Below, piece after piece: positions 46,227-56,186 of a stretch of 64,000 nucleotides of DNA. How positions within the stretch are numbered: the first letter of the stretch is position 1; every line of letters begins with the position of its first letter. This DNA comes from Nannochloris sp. 'desiccata' (Eukaryota > Chlorophyta > Trebouxiophyceae > Chlorellales > Chlorellaceae). The stretch lies in assembly GCA_019044685.2 (NCBI GenBank), contig JAGTXX020000007.1, positions 372,001-436,000 on the forward strand, given 5' to 3'. The translations under genes and the position numbers were made by a program. Under the pieces are notes generated by a model. That model had not been told where the DNA came from and did not search any database. It saw nothing but the letters and a program-made list of their open reading frames with translations.

Positions 46227-47540
46227 ATGCCTTCAAGCGACCAGAATTCCGCTGACTCGCTCAGGGTCACGGTGTTTTCTAACGGCAGTTCTGACTTGCT
46301 CTTGAAAGGAGCAAGTTTAGTTACTCTAACCTTGCTTATTACTACTCTCATCACTTGCCACAATGAGAATGTTTCCTTTATAACCACGAAAGGAACGATT
46401 TTTGCCCCATTGCAAGGAAATGTTACCTATCCTCCGTCTATCAAGGCGGCTGCAGATCCTGATATCCTCCTGTCTTTAGCTCTCCAAACCGCTACACCAT
46501 GCCCCTTTCCAAGAGACTTTTGGTTTGTCAAAACGAAGAAAACCAGCGGGAGTACACTCAAGGGCATTTTCAAGTCAATATGTGCGTATCATGGAATCGC
46601 TTGCATGAAGTTACCCGAGAAGCTCTTGACGATGCCTGGCACTGAACTAAATTTTAATGAAGAACATTGGCCTGCTCAGATCGATAATTACCGTTCTTTG
46701 GGATTCGAGCATGTGTCTATCGTAGATCATGGCCTCTACTCCCCTAAAATCCTGCAGAAGCTAAATAACCCTTTAATTTTCACTGCCGTGAGGGAACCGG
46801 TGGACCGTTTGATCTCGCATTTTTACTTCTTCCACATGAACTACACAGCGTTATCTATGGAAGGTTTGCAATCCGATGGGAAATTACCTGATGTAGTGCT
46901 GAAAGCAGTTGAAGCGTACGCTGTGGAGGCTGCAAATTTACTTTACATTGAAATGGGTGGAGATTTAAAGAAATCAAGAAAAATATTTAGCGGTGAAGAA
47001 GAAGAGATTGATTCTGCGTATTCATTAGCTTCAGCAGTGGTATCTTGGTACGATTTCATATTTGTCCAGGAACTGTTTGAAGAGAGTATAATCGCATTTG
47101 CTATCGAGTATGGGCTTAATCTGATCGACTTCTTTACCATTTCGGCAAAGATCCAAACCGGGAAATATCCTCAACGGGATAAATTTCCTGCTTCTACTCT
47201 AGCTACGATCCAAAAGTACAACGCAATTGATGCTAAAATTTACAAACTAGCTAAAGAATCAATGGAAACGAAGATTCAGGGACTGAGGGAAGCTTATAAA
47301 CAAGATCAGTCGGTGCATCCAAACTTTGACGGGCTGCTTGAGACGTACAAGAGAGTGCAAGCTCGAGTGAATGACGTGTGTTCTATAGAGAATTACAGGG
47401 AATGGTATAAGCAGCATGGATTTACTGATGGCTATGAGCGATCTCGTAAAGATAATGGTAGTGATCCAGAATGTTGGACGTGCGTAGGCGAGGGTTTCAG
47501 GTGTGTGGAGTTTACAGCGAAACAGGAATTGGGGTTCTAA
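46227..47540 (+). CDS. Golgi-type carbohydrate sulfotransferase
   Basis: One exon encodes 437 residues from ATG 46227. A signal anchor lies at about residues 25-47 (LLLKGASLVTLTLLITTLIT), giving type II topology. The 5'-phosphosulfate site is FWFVKTKKTSGSTL and the 3'-phosphate site is TAVREPVDRLISHFYFF; both resemble galactose 3-O- and related (heparan 2-O-like) sulfotransferases. The donor is PAPS and the acceptor a polysaccharide or glycoprotein in the Golgi. The C-terminus has several cysteines (PECWTCVGEGFRC) likely to form disulfides. Many green seaweeds make sulfated galactans and xylans, which suits this enzyme, but the acceptor is inferred. No intron is seen. Confidence 0.85.
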   Translation: MPSSDQNSADSLRVTVFSNGSSDLLLKGASLVTLTLLITTLITCHNENVSFITTKGTIFAPLQGNVTYPPSIKAAADPDILLSLALQTATPCPFPRDFWFVKTKKTSGSTLKGIFKSICAYHGIACMKLPEKLLTMPGTELNFNEEHWPAQIDNYRSLGFEHVSIVDHGLYSPKILQKLNNPLIFTAVREPVDRLISHFYFFHMNYTALSMEGLQSDGKLPDVVLKAVEAYAVEAANLLYIEMGGDLKKSRKIFSGEEEEIDSAYSLASAVVSWYDFIFVQELFEESIIAFAIEYGLNLIDFFTISAKIQTGKYPQRDKFPASTLATIQKYNAIDAKIYKLAKESMETKIQGLREAYKQDQSVHPNFDGLLETYKRVQARVNDVCSIENYREWYKQHGFTDGYERSRKDNGSDPECWTCVGEGFRCVEFTAKQELGF

Positions 47541-47844
47541 CGAACAAGCTCTATTACTTGATATTTTTATTAAAATTTGCCACCAAACAAACTCACAGTT
47601 CGCTTTATATTCCTCCCCTTTTATGGCAATTCTATGTAATTATCTATCGCTATGTAAATTAAATCATTAATTATTAACAGGGAGGCTGAGGCTGCGGCTG
47701 CGGCTGCGGTGGCAGTGACACAACAGGGAGAGCACCTCGCCTTCAGTCTTGCTCGGGCACAGAGAGCAACCAACAAAAGCATGTTATATATCTATATTTT
47801 TCTAGAATCTACAAAGCAAAGAGCAAAAGCCGAGGAGCTCAGGT

Positions 47845-48387
47845 GCTGTGGATCCAGGAGCTAATGCATTCTGGTCTTTCGAAAGAATTCTTACGTCTGA
47901 GGAACTTCCAAACACGTCGATATCTGTCCTCACTTTGGTCTTTGTTGAAAAATATTTCCTGATGGTGGCATGGACTCCACGAAGCAAGAAGATGGCATGT
48001 TTGACATGCTTGTGGGTTGTCCTACTGAAGATATTGGTGGCGTCGCTGCAGAAGTCGACTCATTTAACATGATTTGGCAGGAAAACAACCCCTGTTGCTG
48101 GAGAACACGCAGATACTGCTGGGATCTTTGCTACTCTGACTAAAGTCCCTGGTGTGACGGTGGACACTACAGCTGCGCCTCTGGAAGTCTGGCAAGAGGC
48201 TGAAATGAAATATGCAGCACCCCCCTTTGCTAGGGCAGTTTATTTTCCAACACTATACATTAATGAGAAAGAAGGCTTGATGCGATTGAGGCCTGTAGAA
48301 GCGACAAAAGAGCTATATCCTGGGTGCGCATATAGATTTGAGAATGGGCAGAGAAGCAAAGAAACCTTTGTTAATGGTGTGAAGTAA
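47845..48387 (+). pseudogene. Truncated, frame-shifted NmrA-like copy
   Basis: The sequence corresponds to the C-terminal half of the NmrA-like gene at 52388. Matching stretches occur in order but in changing frames: EELPNTSISVLTL (intact copy EKLPKSSTALIT), then KQEDGMFDMLVGCPTEDIGG in a second frame (intact KQEDGTYSMF ... CSTEDIGN), then VAGEHADTAGIFATLTKVPG and LRPVEATKELYPG back in the first frame (intact VSGDHASLDDVAATLSKATG and LRPLAGTKKVFKG). Frame changes fall near 47960 and 48088. The first 150 or so residues, with the nucleotide-binding fold, are missing. It is therefore a dead partial duplicate. It lies just left of the 3.56-kb inverted-repeat unit. Confidence 0.82.
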
Positions 48388-48643
48388 GCGAAATAAAGAA
48401 TACAGGCAGGCGGAGCTTGCAGCGGCAGCTGTGGAGATATGACCATGTTTTATGTTATTTAATTTTTATATCTGTCGAATCTGTTCCCTCATATTGTTTC
48501 CTTGTAACATAACCTAGTCCAGTCTTTATTTAAAATCTTTATTTGAAGTGAGAGATTCTATGTGGCTGTTGGGGAGATTCAAGATTTGGGTGAGAGGCCG
48601 GGCACCTAACGGTGGGTCATTGAGCCTTCAAGTTGCCCCTCGA

Positions 48644-48686
48644 TTTTCGCCGGGTCGCTTCGCCGGGTTTTAACAGTTCGCCGGGT
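48644..48686 (+). repeat. Left inverted end, three CGCCGGGT words
   Basis: CGCCGGGT occurs at 48648, 48661 and 48679. The first two, with the preceding TTTT, are mirrored at 52178-52203. Spacing between words is 13 and 18 bases, suggesting protein-binding sites, which is inference. Confidence 0.7.
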
Positions 48687-48815
48687 TGGATCAGAACATT
48701 CTTCTTTCCATAGAACATGATTCTTTACCTTCAAATGTAGTCTACAGCCTCGGCTGCAGCAATGCTTTGCTAAAAACATTTTTTTTGCACATCGTGGACC
48801 CCATTCAATTGATCA

Positions 48816-50050
48816 ATGTCTTCATCAGGAATCCCCTCTCAGGTGCGTTGTAGGGCTTCGATAGTAGGTTATCCCCACCACAGTGTCCACTGCTCCTCCC
48901 GCTGATGTAATAACACCTCCTACCTCTTTCTTTCAGGGACTCATTCGTTCCCCTCGAGGGGAACGAGCTCGTGGCAGAATTGTGTCAACTCACGGTGATC
49001 GCTCTTTCCTACCCAAGGTATGTTCATATTCATTTCTTTCAAGGTGGTTTGGTCCCCGTTTGCTTAAATTTCGTTCAACCGGTTACCAACAGCATACTTC
49101 ACTACCTTCTGCAGGTTCAAGATGATGTGATCCAGCATGGCCATGAGAAGGAGACTCCAAGCAAGCGCAGGCTCTCCCGCCATGTGGTTGACTCTCAAAA
49201 TCAATCATTTCCTACTCCTGGATCAGCTCCCATCTCCCAAATCCTGGCTTCCCCTGCGATGTCCCCGGAAGTCAAGATTAAACAGGAGATTAAGGAGATC
49301 AGGCATGGCAGATCACCTCCTCAACATAGGTCCCCGTCAGTGATTGACTTGACTGGACCTACCCCTGAGAAGTGGAAAACTGTGAAAGGTCAAGCCCTCC
49401 CTACCAACAACAAGAAAGTTGCGTGCTTCATCGACTTGTCCAATGACACCGACTCTGAGGTGGAACCGGCTTCCCCACCTCGTCGCAAGCTTGCCGTGCC
49501 CGGTGCAGACAGCAAGCCCTCCGCCGGGATTTTCTTCCAAGCTTCTGGTTCTACCGGGTGGGCTGCGATGAAAAAACCCAACGTTGGCGCTCGTCGCTCT
49601 AGGGCTGGACAACAAAAAGCCGTTGCCGCCGCCGCTGCTTTTGATGCCGCTGCAGCTCTTGCCCCGTCGGGTGCTACCTCACCACGTGGGAAGGGGGTCT
49701 CTTTGGAAGGTGAAAGCAAACGCTACCAAGAAAAGGGTATGGATGTCTTGCTGTGCCATCCTGAAAACTTGCCTGGACAACATGATGAGTGCTACTTGCT
49801 TCCTTTCCTCCGTAAGGGTGAGGCGCCAACTTACGAACCTTTAACTGACGCGCAAGCTCTTGCCAACACTTTATTCATCACGAAGGCAGCTGATGCTTTC
49901 GTGTGCATGATGTGTGCAGACAAGCAAATTAAAAAAGGTAAGAAGAGGCATTTGCATATTCGACGATGTCCAAAAATACATCACCAACGGACGTGCCAAC
50001 CTTTGCACGGTTTGCTGCACTGGTCGCTCTCCGAGCTTGGTCAACGCTAA
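48816..50050 (+). CDS. Unknown protein with SUMO-interaction-like motifs, inside the 3.56-kb unit
   Basis: Exons 48816-48842, 48937-49017 and 49115-50050 join in phase 0 to give 347 residues. The first exon encodes MSSSGIPSQ. The middle is basic and Ser/Pro-rich, with two hydrophobic-acidic motifs, SVIDLTG and CFIDLSNDTDSE, that fit the SUMO-interacting consensus, and EVKIKQEIKE, which fits the sumoylation consensus. A globular-looking part (LLPFLRKGEAPTYEPLTDAQ) leads to FVCMMCADK, a half zinc site, then a basic run. The last 122 bases overlap the opposite-strand gene. After an A6 run at 49931 the other plus frame continues with more Cys pairs, so the true C-terminus may differ by one frameshift or an unseen intron. 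No family recognised. Confidence 0.6.
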
Positions 50051-51807
50051 CGTGGAGTTGTGTATTCTTTGCAAGCGCACTAGCTGGAGACATAACAATA
50101 GCAACACCTTGAGCAATACTAGTAGGTGCAATTGTACGAGAACTTGCACCAAGAGCACTACTGGTAGCGTAGGCTTGCAACGCTTGAATCTCTGCGGTAG
50201 TAGCACGGCCCATTGCTTTCTCGTGATTTCCACTACAAGGCAACGAATGCACTGGAAGGTAAGGCTTCGTTGGCTTGGCTCGTTTACTAGCACTACTGCT
50301 AGCTACACCATCATCACAGTCTTCATCACCCTCCGACTCTCCCTCTTGCTCGGATGTGGTCGTTGACATCAGCAGCCTTTTTTGCCTAGAGCCATCATCC
50401 ACGTGCTTGTAAGAACAAGATTGCAGAGCTACGAATACAGGCATATAAGTAACTTGATCAGGTCCAAGGGCGACATTGGTATCCACCATGTCCTCCCTCT
50501 TCTTGTCGCCACATAAAGAGCTAACAACGTCATGAGGAGCACCAATGGAGATCCTAATGTGCCCACTACACGGGGGATTCGTTCTACTAGAAGACAGCCC
50601 ACTGCAGTAGTAGGTAACGTAGCCACATATAGGAATTGACAGTTCTGATTTATCCAAGAGGGTACATTTGTAGATGGACCCATGCTTCACGGTCTTCACT
50701 TTAGCCGCTTTGTCTTTGTTGTCTTTGATAAGCTTACTGACCTCGGCTGTATTGGTGGCAGGCGAAAAATCTCGAGGAAGGAAACCAGTCTTCTGCAGTG
50801 GACGCACTATGGTACCTTTGACCAAACTTTGGAACTCCGTTTTGTTGCGTGCTTTCGCTGCTTCAATACAAGCAAGTACAGGTGTAGATTGGAAGAACAC
50901 TTTGTAGAGTGTACCTTCAGACTGAGTCTTAGCATCGACAACTGTATATTTCTTAGTGAGACTTCTGCAAACCGAAGCATTGATCTCAAATTTAACAGTA
51001 GTGTTTATAGGATTGAAAACACGCGCCACGTGGCCTTTGTAGGACAAATAGACACTTCGACTTGGGCGCAACTTAGGAGCTTCAAGAACACCCAATGCTG
51101 GAACGGAGTCTGTATCAGGGGCGTATGGCACCAATTTACCATCTTCATCTTCCTCAAGTGTAGCAACTTGATCAGATCGAACTTCATCAGCATCAACATC
51201 TGACAGCTTAGTAAGTTGACCCGACGGCAAGCAAACAGGAGCAGGTCTTGAAGAAGGTGGAAGAGGTGGTTTTGCGGGAGGAGGACGTACCGAGGGTAGA
51301 AGCTGCGACGGTCTTGAAGGTCCAGCCCCACCGGACAATTGCAATTTTGGATGATCAGGCCGAACGACTTCCCAATAGGTGAAACCTTGAAACCTAACCA
51401 TGTGATCCTCGTGAGGTAATTCAGGTGGGTACTTACCCCCTGAGGTTCCGTCGTTAAGCCGTTTCCAGTCATCGTAGTACGTCTCGAAGATACTGGGCCA
51501 GTCCGGGCTGCATCCCGTGACTGGTACCAGCAGGTAAGGCGGGTCGAGGTGGGTGACCTCAAAGACAAGCCCAGACCCCGCATGCAATCGGTTGAACTCA
51601 AAAAGCTTATGCACAAGGGTTGTAAACTCTTGGTAAACAGAATCTGTAGTTTTGAAGACGCAATTAGGTTTCAGGAAGTAGTTGTTGTTGCAGACCCAAA
51701 AGGTAACAGTTGTTGTAAAGAGGAGGTGATCTGATTCAAATGTGAATAGTGAAAGAGGTTAATTAACGGTGCAGGAACTCACCACAATGTGCAGGATGAT
51801 CAGACAT
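49929..51807 (-). CDS. Unknown 608-residue protein, inside the 3.56-kb unit
   Basis: Reverse-strand exons 51783-51807 and 49929-51730 join to give 608 residues. The short first exon (MSDHPAHC) has a GTGAGT donor; the acceptor CAG at 51731-51733 restores exactly the frame that stays open upstream of the first internal start. The N-terminal 120 residues look folded (LVHKLFEFNRLHAGSG, FETYYDDWKRL, FQGFTYWEVVRP). A Pro-rich linker, an acidic stretch, a second folded part (about 235-430, with CGYVTYYCSGLSS), and an Ala/Ser/Thr-rich tail follow. There is no membrane segment, and no transposase motif I can place. Its 3' end overlaps the plus-strand gene. Intron phase agreement and composition support a real gene. 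Confidence 0.65.
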
Positions 51808-52177
51808 TATGTAAATATGCTGCAATCTATTTACACGCACGCAAGGTAGTTTCAATTATTTGATTAATTGAATTTGAATCAATTCATTCGAAAAACTTGA
51901 GGAGCATGCGCTTCTTACGGAGAAGAAAGGGAAGAACTTGGTTAGATTAACTTGCTAGTGAATATAAGGGGGGCGCGGCTACAATGATAAATGCAATTGA
52001 GCATCTATTAATTTCTCATCCATTAGCGATGGATGCATGCTCGCCTACCTTGACTGAACTTCAATAATACTTGATGAGCGGCAGGAAATAAGCTTTAAAT
52101 GAGCTCATAAACAATAATTAATGCAAATGCGTCATTATAAGTTGCTTAGAGTAGCGTTCAGGAATTCAGGAATGCCG

Positions 52178-52203
52178 ACCCGGCGAATGGAACCCGGCGA
52201 AAA
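52178..52203 (-). repeat. Right inverted end of the 3.56-kb unit
   Basis: ACCCGGCGA-ATGGA-ACCCGGCGAAAA is the inverse of the left end, with a five-base instead of four-base spacer. It lies 185 bases upstream of the NmrA-like start codon and could contribute to that gene's promoter. Confidence 0.68.
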
Positions 52204-52387
52204 GAATAGAATTTCAAGTTCTGGAAGCAAAGTTTCCTTCCTTTTAGCTTTTAGCCTTAATTCCTGAATTCACGCCGGCAAGTAACATAATTATCTATTT
52301 GTTATCATCTTCAGAACTCATCATTGCAGCTCCCTTTGCTATCGCCTCTCAAATTTTCTTCAATCTACCTTCTATATAGCAGTTCAC

Positions 52388-53383
52388 ATGGGTGCTCGTC
52401 AAAGCAAATCTAAATCTCCCAAAACCGTTGCTGTATGTGGTGCTACCGGCCAACAAGGCGGAGCCACTGTTGATGCTTTGGTGAAGTTAGGCGGATTCAG
52501 GATCAAAGCTATTACTCGCGATACAACCTCTGCTAAATCTCAAGCATTGGCAGCTCGTGATGGAGTTGAGACTGTCAAGGCTGATTTTGATGACCTGGAG
52601 TCCTTGAAAGCTGCCTTTGAAGGATGTGATGCTGTCTTTGCCGTCACTGATTTCTGGGCAGCTTGTGCTATGGATCCTGCAAAGGAACTCCAACAAGGCA
52701 AAAATTTGGTTGATGCCGCGGTCGCAACTAACGTTAAACACTTTGTTTACAGTTCCCTCGAGGACACCCGCCCCTTGATTGGAGACGCTTTAAAGCCTGT
52801 CAACGGCGATTACACTGTCCCTCACTTCGATGCCAAGGGCGAGGTCGAGAAATATATGTTTGAAAAGCTTCCTAAATCTTCAACAGCTCTCATCACTTCC
52901 ATCTTCATGCAAAACTTACTCCCTGGCGGACCAATGGCCCCCAACAAGCAAGAAGACGGCACATACTCCATGTTCATGCCTTGCCCTGGAGCTAACAAAC
53001 TCTCCTGGTGCTCTACTGAAGACATCGGTAACGTCGCTGCTGCTTTAATTAAGCAAGGCCCTCGCCGATGGGGAGGAAAGTCAACTGGTGTCTCCGGCGA
53101 TCACGCGTCCCTTGATGACGTTGCTGCTACTTTGAGCAAAGCCACTGGCCAAACCGTGAAAGCTGCCTCTGCGCCTGCGGATGTGTGGGTAGAGGCTGTT
53201 CAGAAGTTTGGTATGCCACAGGTGGCTGCACAGGATATGGCCAACATGTTTGTATTTTACGATAAAGTCGGCATGTTGAAATTGAGGCCTTTGGCAGGGA
53301 CAAAGAAGGTGTTCAAGGGTGTTTTGAGTGTTGAACAGTTTGTGGAGAAGAATAAAGAAGCTTTTGTGAATGCTCTCAAGTAA
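52388..53383 (+). CDS. NmrA-like NAD(P)-binding protein
   Basis: One exon encodes 331 residues. It begins MGARQSKSKS, with Gly2 and Ser6 as in N-myristoylated proteins (inference). The Rossmann fold starts KTVAVCGATGQQGGATV, the glycine-rich GxxGxxG of the atypical SDR group, followed by ITRDTTSAKSQAL, where Arg fits NADP(H), and DFDDLESLKAAFEGCDAVF. The typical YxxxK of classical SDRs is replaced, as in NmrA proteins, which often sense the NADPH/NADP+ ratio rather than catalyse. Family length is 300-350. A truncated copy of this gene lies 4.5 kb to the left, across the inverted-repeat unit. A role in redox sensing or quinone reduction is inferred from the family only. Confidence 0.88.
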   Translation: MGARQSKSKSPKTVAVCGATGQQGGATVDALVKLGGFRIKAITRDTTSAKSQALAARDGVETVKADFDDLESLKAAFEGCDAVFAVTDFWAACAMDPAKELQQGKNLVDAAVATNVKHFVYSSLEDTRPLIGDALKPVNGDYTVPHFDAKGEVEKYMFEKLPKSSTALITSIFMQNLLPGGPMAPNKQEDGTYSMFMPCPGANKLSWCSTEDIGNVAAALIKQGPRRWGGKSTGVSGDHASLDDVAATLSKATGQTVKAASAPADVWVEAVQKFGMPQVAAQDMANMFVFYDKVGMLKLRPLAGTKKVFKGVLSVEQFVEKNKEAFVNALK

Positions 53384-54428
53384 TTTTCTTTGATTACTCT
53401 TAAGAATACATGCAGAGCAAAGGGTGGTACCACCTCACGGCCTGGTCACGACACAGAACTTGATCAAACTCAGTGCATCAAAACTCAACCATTATCATCT
53501 TTCTCTGATTGTTTAATTTACTATTTATCTTGTTCTGTGGTACATTCTATCTTATTTCTACACTCGAACTCAATCTGAAGTCAATAATATTAAGTTACAG
53601 GTCTTTTCTTCCCGCCTTTTTTGCAAAATTTGATTTAAAAATTGCTTGATGTGGTCAATATTTACCTGCCAGGCCACCACCAATAGGCGACTACACCATG
53701 TAATAGATAAATACAAGCAGCAGTTGTGCTATTTAATTTTATAACAAGGAGGCAAGGAGGGGGTGGGCCAATAATTAAAATGGTGATGATAAATACAAAT
53801 AAATAGCCGCCCAGTAAAAAGGATGCTGGTTTAGATAGTTATTTTTCAAAAAACGACGGGGAAAAGCGTGTCAAATATCAAAGGGAGAGGACAAATGAAC
53901 AGAGGTTGTATACATAGAGTATAGCACCAGGGAATACCATAAAGGGAGAGGAAAGAAAGAGAAAAAGCAGCAGAGAAGGAAAAATTGAAAAAACATGCCC
54001 TCTTCGTCCTTGTTTTTTCTTTTGAAATCAAAGAAGACAGTGACATGATAACATTCATTATTCACTAATTATTCAATTAGCGGGTGAATTAATTGACTAT
54101 AAAACACATGGGGGTTTGACATCATAGGGAGGGATTTTATGTAGAGAGGGGAGGAGGGTCATCACAACAACGATGAAGCCCACAACCTGAGCCGGGCGAT
54201 AAAGAATTGTTGCTCCTCCAGGGCGTGGCCTTTTTGTAAATGCTATTCAGATGAAATTCGACAACAGGATGGCACAGTTTCACGGGGCATCTGCGCACAA
54301 TGTTGTTCCAGAAAAAGAAAGAAGAAGAGGGGGAAAAAAAAAAGAGAAAAGAGAGAGAGAACGTCAGTAGACACTGTGGAATCATAATCATGTTTTTCCT
54401 CGTTTACTCCCATTCTCTCTCTTAATTT
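53384..54428. other. Gene-poor interval with two 3' regions
   Basis: Over 1 kb lies between the converging NmrA-like gene and the membrane-protein gene. Sequence is AT-rich with a purine-rich run (GAAAGAAAGAAGAAGAGG type, 54312-54360). Minus-strand frames of 60-84 codons here are low-complexity Phe/Ser/Leu translations of that purine-rich DNA and are not supported. No RNA gene recognised. Confidence 0.45.
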
Positions 54429-55804
54429 TTATGAGATGACAGGGATCGGAATAGGGGGTTGCTGTGTTCTCATAACTGTCCTTCCCTTCCCTTTGACTAC
54501 AGTCACTGTAGCGACTACAGCAGGCTGGAACAAAGGTGGGCATGGCTTCATCACTGCCATTGCTGCTGCCTTGGTATTTCCATTTTGATTTTGATTCTGG
54601 CTTTGACTTTGTGCCATAAGTTGCCGAAGCAAAGGTTTATAATCATCAGAACGAGCAGGTTGTTGATCATCGATTCTTGTTTTGATAGGTCTTAAGATCT
54701 TGTGGACAAAAAGCATCGAGTCATTTGTTGTCTCTAAATAGATCCCGGTATGTTCCATTAAATATATATCTTTAGCTGATGGCATATCCTCGTTGTTCTT
54801 TCCATTGCCATGTTCTTGCGTGGTGGCAGCGTAGCGCAGCATAGCTGCTCTATCAGGGGAAGGACAATGTCCAGTCGGACTGGGCAACCCGCTCGCCAAG
54901 GCACCACTGCTTCCACTAGCGAAACTATCAGCAGGGGATAAGGGAGGGGTGGAGTACATATCTGAAGAGATATTACGCTGATGTTGTTGCATTTGTTCAG
55001 CTTGAGATGGGTACTTGCTGTTGGCAGCGGTAAGCTGCTCAAAGTCTTCGCTGTTGACGGACGATAAACGGCGATGACGTCTACCGCGATTGCGGATATT
55101 CGCAAAGAATTCTAAACATCCTGCAAGGGTCACCATGGCTGCGAATGGTAGGATGCAAAGAGCGATAGAACCGGGGAAGGAAAGCGCAAGTGATGGGGCG
55201 ACGGCAAGAAGCAGCGGAGAGAATGCCGAAGAGAAAACAAGTTCTGAGAGAATCCAAACGATTTGAAGACCGATAGCAAGTCTACGGAGGTTTATTTGCC
55301 TTCGGTTGTACTTGGGAGAGAAGTGCTTTTGAGAAGGGTTAGAGAAGGCTCTTTCTGTGAGGAGAGCCGTAGCGAGGAGGGCTAGGAGACGAGGAAGCTG
55401 CAATCGAGGATTGATCAATTCGCCTGCAAGGAGAGATAATAATTAGTGATTAGAATATCACGTTAGAAAACAAGTTAAGGGGCACAAAATATTTGGACAT
55501 AAGAGCTTCCTCAAAGATGTGAGTGAGACGAGATCCAGAGTGGAATTTGGATTCGAAAGCAAAACACTTTTCGAGCTATAAAAATAGTAAACCGACCTAT
55601 AGAGACTAAGAATACGATAGCTATAATGCTAATGAGACTAGCAGTAGCCTGAATTAACACAAAAATGCGGGCTAGTTGCCTGACTGCTACAAAATCAGAT
55701 TCTGGGCTAGGACTAGATGGTGCACTTCTGCCCCTATTTGCGATAAAAATGGGTAACTGGGACGATTCCGGGCTGTTGACTTTACTAGAGAAGGGTGAAA
55801 TCAT
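54429..55804 (-). CDS. Four-helix membrane protein, unknown family
   Basis: Reverse-strand exons 55597-55804 and 54429-55423 join (phase 1) to 400 residues. The donor is GTCGGT, weaker than others here, but the joined frame reads smoothly (VFLVSIGELINPRL). Four hydrophobic segments are predicted: about 45-70 (FVLIQATASLISIIAIVFLV), 78-92, 122-140 and 146-182 (SIALCILPFAAMVTLAG). The N-terminal 40 residues are Ser/Pro-rich and lack a signal peptide. The C-terminal 215 residues are soluble, with Ser/Pro and Gln/Asn repeats (SQSQNQNQNGN). No domain is recognised; a membrane organiser or receptor is conceivable but unsupported. Confidence 0.65.
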
Positions 55805-56186
55805 CGCCTCAGTGCCAAAGCACTAGTTCTTTTTGTCCAGAGATTGCAGATCTTGAAGTTAGTCTGCATGTAGTGTCTTTCGGTGTGCTATTCGGCGCAG
55901 GGCAAACTTAGGGGCTGTATAAGCAGGCTAAAATGCCCTTGTTTATATGACTTGGAATTTGGAGAGTGATCAGCTTCCCGGATGGCCCGATATTTGAAGG
56001 TTCTGCTCCAGCTACTCTCAAACACGGAGAGTGTTTTGGGTTTCTTTCTACCTGCAGGATTTGCCACGTTTTCCCTCCGGAACCATGGTATAGCCTGGAC
56101 AAAACCGGGGCAAAAACTCAGCTACTGCCTATTACAAACCATCTTGCAACTTGACCCTCTACCTTAAACTTTTTCCTTTGCTTTAG

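Larger units (their letters stand above)
48644..52203. mobile_element. 3.56-kb unit with inverted ends and two convergent genes
   Basis: The left edge has TTTTCGCCGGGT, four bases, TCGCCGGGT (48644-48668); the right edge has ACCCGGCGA, five bases, ACCCGGCGAAAA (52178-52203), its near-exact inverse. A third CGCCGGGT copy lies at 48679-48686. The word is not found elsewhere in the window in this form. Between the edges are two genes transcribed toward each other, with starts 172 and 396 bases from the edges and overlapping 3' ends. Two convergent genes inside inverted ends is a layout known from some DNA transposons (for example MuDR). Neither product is recognised as a transposase, and no certain target-site duplication is seen, so this could be an undescribed element, a non-autonomous one with cargo, or chance repeats. 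It sits between a dead and a live NmrA copy. Confidence 0.5.

Noticed and set aside
53846..54391. Phe/Ser/Leu-rich minus frames
   Set aside because: They arise from purine-rich low-complexity DNA in a 3' region.
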